In this document: positions 5,807 to 12,200 of the stretch, one piece after another | How the letters are laid out: the number at the start of each line of letters is the position of its first letter | Position numbering within the stretch: the first letter of the stretch is position 1 | Assembly: GCA_035524095.1 (NCBI GenBank) | Contig: DATKPK010000071.1 | Location: 1 to 16,070, forward strand | Length of the DNA stretch: 16,070 nucleotides | Source of the DNA: DATJUF01 sp035524095 | GTDB taxonomy: Bacteria; Desulfobacterota; Binatia; Binatales; Binataceae | Reading direction: 5' to 3' | Translations under genes and position numbers: made by a program | The notes under the pieces: model-generated | The model's database searches: none | Told to the model about the DNA's origin: nothing | The model's input: only the letters and a program-made list of their open reading frames with translations

Positions 5807-6823
5807 ATGCGCGAAATCAACGTCGGCGAAAAGCTCGACCAATATGAGTTGACCGAGCTGATTGCTCGAAGCGGCATGGCCTCAATTTTCAAGGCCATCG
5901 ATAGCGTTAGTGGCAAGACGGTTGCGATCAAAATTCCGTATATGCAGTTCGAGAGCGATGTAGTCTTTTTCGGGCGTTTCAAGCGCGAGGAGGAAGTGGG
6001 ACGGCGGCTGGACCATCCCAACATAATCAAGGTTCTAACGCCGGAGAAAAAAAGCCGGATGTATTTCGCGATGGAATACGTCGAGGGCTTGTCGCTACGA
6101 GCGATGATGCGTGACAAGCAGCCGTTTCCAGCGGCGCGTGCACTCGATCTGGCTCATCAAATCTGCAGCGCTTTGATCTACATGCATGATCAAGGCGTGG
6201 TCCATCGCGACCTCAAGCCGGAAAATATCCTCGTGACCGACAACGGACAGGTAAAGATCATGGATTTCGGCATCGCGCTTGATGAATCGGCGCGGCGCCT
6301 GACCTGGTCAGGCTTGTCGTCAACGATCGGCACGCCGGACTACATGGCGCCTGAGCAGGTGAGTGGGCGGCGCGGTGATGCGCGGACAGATATCTACGCA
6401 CTCGGAACGATCCTTTACGAGATGTTGACGACCGAACTGCCTTATGGGGCCGACAACGTCTACAACATGATGCGGGCGAAGACCAACGAGGATCCGCAGC
6501 CCCCGACTAAGTTTGTGCCGGACCTCGATCCGCATCTTGAAGAGATCGTGCTCCACGCAATCGAGCGTCTGCCGAAGAACCGTTACGCGAGCGCAGCCGC
6601 GATGGACGCCGAAATAGAGAATCCGTCGCGCGTGCAATTGACCGGCCGCGCCCATCGGCTGCATCCGCCGAGCCTCGCGAAGGCGCGGATCAAGCGGATT
6701 TTATGGACGGCACTGTTTTTCGGTTCGCTGATCGCGGTTTTTGCATTCCTGATTTGGATCGCCAACCGCTATCCAGCGCCGTTGAATCAGCCCCACAGGC
6801 GGTCTATTGGAGCGGTGAAGTGA
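5807..6823 (+). CDS. Membrane-anchored bacterial Ser/Thr protein kinase without a sensor domain
   Basis: This encodes a 338-residue Hanks-type kinase. Visible elements are the VAIK lysine (K42), an alpha-C glutamate in FKREEEV (60-64), H-R-D-L-K-P-E-N (D135 catalytic base), D-F-G (153-155), G-T-P-D-Y-M-A-P-E (175-183) and D-I-Y-A-L-G in the C-lobe. The glycine-rich loop is degenerate: IARSGMASIF (19-28) has Ala, Ser and Ala where glycines are usual, keeping only the central G-M. One hydrophobic segment (about 299-319) preceded by basic residues anchors it, leaving only some 19 residues outside, so there is no PASTA or other sensor. It probably takes its signal from a partner. The Shine-Dalgarno site at the ATG is weak. 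Its TGA overlaps the GTG of the ammonium transporter by 4 bases. Confidence 0.92.
   Translation: MREINVGEKLDQYELTELIARSGMASIFKAIDSVSGKTVAIKIPYMQFESDVVFFGRFKREEEVGRRLDHPNIIKVLTPEKKSRMYFAMEYVEGLSLRAMMRDKQPFPAARALDLAHQICSALIYMHDQGVVHRDLKPENILVTDNGQVKIMDFGIALDESARRLTWSGLSSTIGTPDYMAPEQVSGRRGDARTDIYALGTILYEMLTTELPYGADNVYNMMRAKTNEDPQPPTKFVPDLDPHLEEIVLHAIERLPKNRYASAAAMDAEIENPSRVQLTGRAHRLHPPSLAKARIKRILWTALFFGSLIAVFAFLIWIANRYPAPLNQPHRRSIGAVK
6809..6812 (+). promoter_or_regulatory. Shine-Dalgarno site deciding the transporter start inside the kinase gene end
   Basis: GGAG ends 7 bases before the GTG at 6820. It supports starting the transporter at that GTG rather than at an ATG at 6703 deep within the kinase coding sequence, and implies translational coupling through the GTGA overlap (6820-6823). 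Confidence 0.65.
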
Positions 6824-8304
6824 AGCCTGCTCGTGCCACAGTTCGCAGTTGGCTCCACGCGCATTTGCGCTTGGGCTTAGTCCCCATCCTGGCGCTCGCG
6901 TTGATCCTGTTGCTGCGTTCCGCCGCATCGGCGCAGACCGAGCTGGTGACGCTCCAGCAGAATCAGCAAGCGTTGACCCAAGCCCTGAACCTCGTATGGG
7001 TCTTGGTCGGTGGTTTCCTTGTGATGTTCATGCAGGTCGGTTTCGCGTTGCTCGAAACTGGCTTCACGCGAGCGAAAAACGCCGTGAATATCATGGCGAT
7101 GAACCTGATGATTTACCCGATCGGCCTCACCGGGTTCTGGCTGACTGGCTATGCATTGATGCTCGGCGGGGTCAGCCAATGGCCTTCGCTGGGCGGTCCG
7201 AGCCGAGCGATCCATCATGAACTCACGATCACGATTGGCGGACATGGCTATGGACTAATCGGATTGAGTAAATTCGCATTGCTGAATGTGAGCCACGATC
7301 CGGCGGGACTTGCGATGTTCCTGTTTACGGTCGTGTTCATGGATACGGCGGCGACGATTCCCACGGGTGCGATGGCCGAGCGCTGGAAGTTTTCCGCGTT
7401 CTTCATCTATGGGTTTTTCATATCGATGTTTCTTTATCCGCTCTATGGCAACTGGGTATGGGGCGGAGGCTGGCTCTCGCAACTAGGCGTCAACCTCGGC
7501 TTGGGTCACGGCTGCGTGGATTTTGCCGGCTCATCAGTTGTGCACATGACCGGAGGAGTTGCCGCACTAGCAGGCACTGTCGTGCTGGGACCGAGGATCG
7601 GGAAGTTCAGACGCGACGGTGCAATCGGACACATACCCGGACACAACCTGCCGTACGCGATAGTCGGTACATTAATTCTCGCGTTCGGGTGGTTCGGATT
7701 TAACGCTGGCTCCACACTGGCGGGATCTGACCCGCGGATCGCGATAATTGCCGTCAACACGATGCTGGCATCGGCCGGGGGCGCGCTCTCGGCGTTACTC
7801 TATCTATGGGAGCGGCATCGCAAACCCGATATTGCGATGGCTTGCAATGGCCTTTTGGGTGGACTAGTCGCGATTACAGCGCCTTGCGCATTCGTCACGC
7901 CTGAAGCGGCGATGCTGATCGGATTGATCGCAGGCCTGATCGTCGCGGGCGGCGTCATCACCCTGGAACGGCATCTGCGTATCGACGATCCAGTGGGCGC
8001 GATCGCCGTACATGGATTCAGCGGCTTGTGGGGCGCGCTGGCGCTCGGCTTGTTCGCGGATGGTACATACGGCGACGGCTGGAACGGGGTCGCCGGTCCG
8101 GTGCGCGGATTGCTATACGGGGACAGTGGCCAATTCTTTGCGCAACTGATTGGCGTGACTGTTAATGCGGTCGTCGTGTTCGGCTTGTCGCTGGCGTTCT
8201 TCGTAATTGTCGAGCGCACGATCGGTAATCGGGTGCATGCCGAAGTGGAATGGAGCGGACTCGATCCGCTCGAGATGGGCAGCGAGGCCTATCCGAACGT
8301 CTGA
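6820..8304 (+). CDS. amt: Ammonium transporter, Amt/MEP/Rh family
   Basis: From the GTG at 6820 this is a 494-residue membrane protein. Residues 1-38 form a signal peptide ending in A-S-A, as in cleaved bacterial AmtB proteins. The core carries the family patterns: GFALLETGFTRAKN in the first segment, V-D-F-A-G-S-S-V-V-H with the conserved Asp (D234) and first pore His (H242), and A-V-H-G with the second pore His (H398), together the twin-His conduction site. About 11 membrane segments fit. The cytoplasmic tail ends with GLDPLEMGSEAYPNV, matching the conserved Amt tail that contacts PII in other bacteria. It imports ammonium at the inner membrane. Unlike the common glnK-amtB operon, no PII gene lies here; the upstream partners are a Ser/Thr phosphatase and kinase. 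The earlier in-frame ATG at 6703 is rejected because it lies inside the kinase and would block the signal peptide. Confidence 0.95.
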   Translation: MKPARATVRSWLHAHLRLGLVPILALALILLLRSAASAQTELVTLQQNQQALTQALNLVWVLVGGFLVMFMQVGFALLETGFTRAKNAVNIMAMNLMIYPIGLTGFWLTGYALMLGGVSQWPSLGGPSRAIHHELTITIGGHGYGLIGLSKFALLNVSHDPAGLAMFLFTVVFMDTAATIPTGAMAERWKFSAFFIYGFFISMFLYPLYGNWVWGGGWLSQLGVNLGLGHGCVDFAGSSVVHMTGGVAALAGTVVLGPRIGKFRRDGAIGHIPGHNLPYAIVGTLILAFGWFGFNAGSTLAGSDPRIAIIAVNTMLASAGGALSALLYLWERHRKPDIAMACNGLLGGLVAITAPCAFVTPEAAMLIGLIAGLIVAGGVITLERHLRIDDPVGAIAVHGFSGLWGALALGLFADGTYGDGWNGVAGPVRGLLYGDSGQFFAQLIGVTVNAVVVFGLSLAFFVIVERTIGNRVHAEVEWSGLDPLEMGSEAYPNV

Positions 8305-8332
8305 GGGGCCGCTTCCGGATCAGGGAAGCCCT
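8305..8332 (+). terminator. Possible terminator hairpin after amt
   Basis: GCTTCC (8311-8316) and GGAAGC (8324-8329) pair around a 7-base loop and the stem extends through GGG (8306-8308) and CCT (8330-8332) with a CC bulge. It begins right after the stop codon. No T-run follows, so confidence is low. Confidence 0.3.
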
Positions 8333-8529
8333 GAGAGACTCGTCTGCTCGCACAAGGACGAACGCAGGTGCGTGCCGCAGACCTTAAGAGGCACAAGGGT
8401 TTTGTGTTGCAGCGGTCCGATGAAATCGCCAGTGCGGCCGCCGTTGCTGCAATCAAGTAGCGGCCTGAATTTGGGCGCAAACAGCCCTCGTACACCAGCT
8501 GTTCGTTAGGCTTATGCAGCCGTTTGCCG

Positions 8530-8551
8530 TTATTTCCTAGGCGAGAAATAA
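8530..8551. promoter_or_regulatory. AT-rich inverted repeat upstream of the Lrp promoter
   Basis: TTATTTC (8530-8536) and GAAATAA (8545-8551) are exact inverted repeats with an 8-base centre containing CTAGGC. It lies about 50 bases before the -35 element. AT-rich dyads of this sort are typical Lrp-family targets, so autoregulation is a reasonable guess. Confidence 0.35.
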
Positions 8552-8601
8552 TTGCCAAAGAATTAAACAGCTTGTTTTCTGTTGATTTGCCTAAGAAAGC
8601 C

Positions 8602-8630
8602 TTGACTGGCTAGCCTAAAGTGGCTAACTT
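8602..8630 (+). promoter_or_regulatory. Sigma-70-like promoter for the lrp-gltB unit
   Basis: TTGACT (8602-8607, 5 of 6 to the -35 consensus) is followed after 17 bases by TAACTT (8625-8630, a weaker -10). A start near 8637 leaves about 20 bases before the ATG at 8658. The spacer contains the palindrome GGCTAGCC (8608-8615). Confidence 0.5.
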
Positions 8631-8640
8631 TTGCTGGCTT
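8607..8640 (+). repeat. Three TGGCTW repeats at exact 14-base intervals over the promoter
   Basis: TGGCTA (8607), TGGCTA (8621) and TGGCTT (8635) begin 14 bases apart and span the -35/-10 region. GCCTAA half-sites occur nearby at 8589-8594 and 8613-8618, and inverted at 8506-8511. Regular phasing over a promoter suggests a protein-binding array, perhaps for the Lrp protein encoded just downstream. Confidence 0.4.
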
Positions 8641-8657
8641 ACCATGAGATTTTCCTT

Positions 8658-9221
8658 ATGAAGTCAAGTTATGAGATAGCCGAGCCTGACGCGATCGACC
8701 TCCAGATTATTGAAATTCTGCAGGAGCAGGGACGAATCGCGCTGGTCAAGCTAGGTGAGCACGTTGGACTTTCAGCACCCTCGGCGATTGAACGCGTCAA
8801 GAAACTCGAAGATGGCGGCATCATCACTGGTTATCACGCCTCAGTTAATGCGCGCCTTCTTGGCAAGGATGTAGCGGCTTTCATTGGAGTATCGATCAGC
8901 GATCCGCGCACTATCAGTCAATTCGAGCAGACGGTCGAGCAACTCGATGATGTGCTCGAATGCCATCACGTGACCGGGGAATACACGGTATTGCTCAAGG
9001 TCAAGACGCGCAACACGACTTCGCTCGAAGAGCTGATTAAGACAGTTCGCATGATCAACGGTGTGTCGCAGACTGAGACGATGGTGGTGCTATCGACGCA
9101 TACGGAACGCACGCAGATAGTAGTGAGCAATCGCAATACGCATTCGCACGAAAGTGGTAATGGCAAGCGCCATCGCCACGGATCGGTTAAGAGCGCATCT
9201 CCAGAAGCGAAAAGGGCGTGA
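8658..9221 (+). CDS. Lrp/AsnC family transcriptional regulator with an extended His-rich basic tail
   Basis: From the ATG at 8658 this is 187 residues. Residues about 11-58 are the winged helix-turn-helix (D-A-I-D-L-Q-I-I-E-I-L, then LGEHVGLSAPSAIERVKKLE). Residues about 68-150 are the RAM ligand-binding/oligomerisation domain, with the V-T-G-E-Y-T-V-L-L-K-V strand typical of the family. Ordinary Lrp proteins end near residue 155; here about 32 more residues follow, rich in His, Lys, Arg and Ser (HSHESGNGKRHRHGS). An in-frame TTG at 8631 is rejected because it overlaps the promoter. The Shine-Dalgarno site (TGAGAT) is weak. It ends 2 bases before gltB, so it is very likely cotranscribed with it. 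In Escherichia coli, Lrp activates gltBDF, so control of gltBD with an amino acid effector is a natural inference. Confidence 0.92.
   Translation: MKSSYEIAEPDAIDLQIIEILQEQGRIALVKLGEHVGLSAPSAIERVKKLEDGGIITGYHASVNARLLGKDVAAFIGVSISDPRTISQFEQTVEQLDDVLECHHVTGEYTVLLKVKTRNTTSLEELIKTVRMINGVSQTETMVVLSTHTERTQIVVSNRNTHSHESGNGKRHRHGSVKSASPEAKRA
9213..9216 (+). promoter_or_regulatory. Shine-Dalgarno site deciding the gltB start
   Basis: AGGG, within AAAAGGG, ends 7 bases before the ATG at 9224. The GTG at 9218, which overlaps the Lrp stop, is only 1 base away from it, too close, so the ATG is preferred. Confidence 0.55.
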
Positions 9222-9223
9222 TT

Positions 9224-12200
9224 ATGTATCCATACCGCGGGATTCCAAAGAGCCAGGGCCTTTACAATCCGGAGCACGAGCACGACGCATGCGGGGTTGG
9301 GTTCGTCGTCAATATCAAGGGCGAGAAATCCCACGATATCGTGCGCAAAGGGCTCGAGGTGCTGGATAACCTGATTCATCGCGGAGCCTGCGGATGTGAT
9401 CCGCGCACGGGTGATGGGGCCGGCATCCTGATGCAGATACCGCATGAGTTTTTCCGGCGCGAGACTGAGAAGCTTGGTTTTGGGCTGCCGTCGCCCGGCG
9501 AATATGCGGTTGGGTCGGTTTTTCTGCCGCTCGGGCTGGAACGGCGTAATGCCTGCGAGGAGATTTTCGAACGGGTCGTCCACGAAGAGGGACAGCATCT
9601 GCTGGGCTGGCGGACGGTGCCGATTGACGATACGCAATGCGGCGAGATTGCTCATCTGGGATTGCCGTCGATTCGGCAGATATTCATCCGGCGCGGCAAA
9701 GGTATCGAAGACGACGCAAGCTTTGAACGCAAGCTGTATGTGATCCGCAAGCGAGTGACTAATGAAGGTCAGAAGATTGGCCTCGCCGAGGGAGAGCTTT
9801 TCTACGTGTGCAGCCTCTCGTCGGCGACGGTGGTCTACAAGGGACAGCTTATCACAAATCAGATTCCGCTGTTTTATCCTGACCTGACTGATCCTGCGAT
9901 GGCTACAGCGCTGGCGCTAGTCCATCAGCGGTTCTCGACCAACACGTTTCCAAGCTGGGACCGGGCGCATCCGTATCGCTTCCTTGCACACAACGGCGAA
10001 ATCAATACGCTACGCGGCAATATCAACTGGATGCATGCGCGCGAAAAGCAATTTGCGTCGCCCGTGTTCGGTGACGATATCGGGAAGATTATGCCGATCG
10101 TCGAGCCATATGGCAGCGACTCAGCGACGTTCGACAACTGTCTGGAATTGCTGGTGCATACGGGCCGCTCGCTGCCGCACGCCGTGATGATGATGATTCC
10201 TGAGGCGTGGCAGAACGACAGCTTGATGAGCGACAGCAAGAAGGCGTTCTATCAGTACCATTCGTGCATGATGGAGCCGTGGGATGGTCCGGCTTCGATC
10301 GCGTTCACCGATGGTCGCCGGATAGGCGCCGTGCTGGATCGCAACGGCCTGCGCCCCTCACGCTACACCGTTACTAAAGATGGATTGGTAGTGATGGCGT
10401 CGGAGACCGGAGTGCTAGACATTCCGCCAAGCCAGGTTGCGTTCAAAGGACGCCTGCAACCGGGGCGGATGTTCTTCGTCGACACGACTGAGGGAAGAAT
10501 CGTTCAGGACGAGGAAATCAAGGAAGGGATGGCGGCGCGCAAGCCGTATCGCCAGTGGCTCAAGGATAATCTAGTTGACCTTGAATCATTGCCGACGCCG
10601 CCGTCGTCACCACCAATCAGTGGCTTCGAGCCTTATGATCTACTGAAGCAGCAGCAAGCCTTTGGCTATACACTCGAAGAGTTGAAGATGCTGATCGCGC
10701 CGATGGCCGCCAACGGGCAGGAAGCGGTCGGTTCGATGGGGACCGACACTCCGCTCGCAGTACTGTCAGACAAGTCGCCGCTGCTCTTTAACTATTTCAA
10801 GCAACTGTTCGCGCAGGTGACGAATCCGCCGGTCGATCCGATCCGCGAAGAGATGGTGATGTCGGCGGAGACGACGATTGGCTCCGAACAAAATCTGTTC
10901 GATGAGACTCCATTGCATTGCCGGCAACTGCGGCTCAAGCAGCCGATTCTAACTAATGCGAATCTCGAACGGATTAAGCGGCTCGCGCAACCTGGCCTAA
11001 GAACGATCACGCTGCCGATGCTCTACCGCGCTGCCAATGGTGAGAAGGGACTCCATGACGCGATCGAGGAGCTTCGCAAAAACGCCTCAGATGCGATCAA
11101 AGAAGGATTTACGCTAATCGTGCTGTCGGATCGTGGCGTCAATGCGGAATGGGCCGCGATTCCCAGTCTGCTGGCCACGGGCGCGGTGCATCATCACTTG
11201 ATTCGCGAAGGTACGCGGACGCGGTGCGGACTGATAATCGAATCGGGCGAGCCGCGCGAAGTAATGCATTACTGCCTGCTGATGGGTTACGGCGCGGGGG
11301 CCATCAATCCATATCTGGCGTTTGCGACTATCTCGGGGATGATCGACGAAGGAAAACTCTCAGATATCAACGAGGAAGAGGCGGTCGAGCATTACGTCAA
11401 GGCATTGGGTAAGAGTCTGATAAAAGTCGCTTCTAAAATGGGGATCTCGACGCTGCAGAGTTATCGCGGCGCGCAGATCTTCGAAGCGATCGGACTAAAT
11501 CGCGAAGTCATAGACAACTACTTCTCTTGGACAGCTTCGCGAGTTGGCGGAGTCGGTCTCGATGTGATCGCTCGCGAATCATGCAATCGCCATCGGATTG
11601 CGTTTCACGCTGATCCCAATCTCGACGGGGAGCTCGACGCTGGCGGCCAGTATCAGTGGCGGCGACGCGGCGAGTATCACATGTATAACCCGAACACGAT
11701 TGCGAAGTTGCAGCACTCGGTGCGTTCGGGCAATTACCGTTTGTTCAAGGAATATTCGCGTCTGGTGGACGAGCACAGCCGCAACCAGGCGACGCTTCGC
11801 AGTCTGCTCAAGTTCAAGCCGAATCGTCCGGCGGTGCCAATCGAGGAAGTCGAGCCGGCCGTCGAAATCGTCAAACGATTCAAAACCGGTGCGATGTCGT
11901 TTGGGTCGATCAGCAAGGAAGCACACGAAAATCTTGCGATTGCGATGAACCGGATCGGCGGCAAGAGCAACACTGGCGAGGGCGGAGAAGATCCTGCACG
12001 TTTCGTACCCGATGCGAATGGCGACTGGCGCCGTAGCGCGATCAAGCAAGTGGCGTCGGCGCGCTTCGGTGTTACGAGTAACTATCTAGTCAATGCAGCT
12101 GAGCTGCAGATCAAGATGGCGCAGGGCGCGAAGCCGGGTGAGGGCGGCCAGCTTCCCGGCCATAAGGTCGACGATTTCATCGCGAAGATTCGATATTCGA

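Larger units (their letters stand above)
8305..8657. other. Intergenic regulatory region between amt and the Lrp gene, 353 bases
   Basis: No supported gene is seen; small open frames here have no recognisable domain and poor starts. The left part has a stem-loop directly after the amt stop (GCTTCC 8311-8316 with GGAAGC 8324-8329, extendable by GGG/CCT) that may end the upstream transcript, though without a U-run. The middle has an exact inverted repeat TTGCAGC/GCTGCAA (8407-8413, 8446-8452). The right part has an AT-rich inverted repeat TTATTTC/GAAATAA (8530-8536, 8545-8551) and a promoter with evenly spaced repeats (8602-8640). The right 130 bases are clearly more AT-rich than the genes and read as the control region of the lrp-gltBD unit. 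Confidence 0.6.

Noticed and set aside
6703..6819. Earlier ATG for the ammonium transporter
   Set aside because: It lies inside the kinase coding sequence, lacks a ribosome site and would bury the signal peptide; the GTG at 6820 has a good site and classic overlap.
8621..8635. Sigma-54-like site TGGCTAACTTTTGCT before the Lrp gene
   Set aside because: GG and GC are 9 bases apart, one short of the strict 10-base spacing needed; the sigma-70-like reading and the 14-base repeats explain it better.
8631..8657. Upstream TTG start for the Lrp-type protein
   Set aside because: It falls at the -10 region of the predicted promoter, before the likely transcript start, and adds residues not typical of the family.
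8644..8661. Five-codon upstream frame whose TGA overlaps the Lrp ATG
   Set aside because: It has no ribosome site of its own and fits by chance; no support for translational coupling.
9218..9223. GTG start of gltB overlapping the Lrp stop
   Set aside because: The AGGG site is only 1 base from it; the ATG at 9224 has proper spacing and the usual propeptide length.
8966..9655. Long minus-strand open frame across the lrp-gltB junction
   Set aside because: It runs opposite two unmistakable genes, has no domain I recognise, and reflects codon bias of the real strand.
11579..12049. Minus-strand open frame within gltB
   Set aside because: It lies wholly inside conserved glutamate synthase coding sequence and is an antisense shadow.
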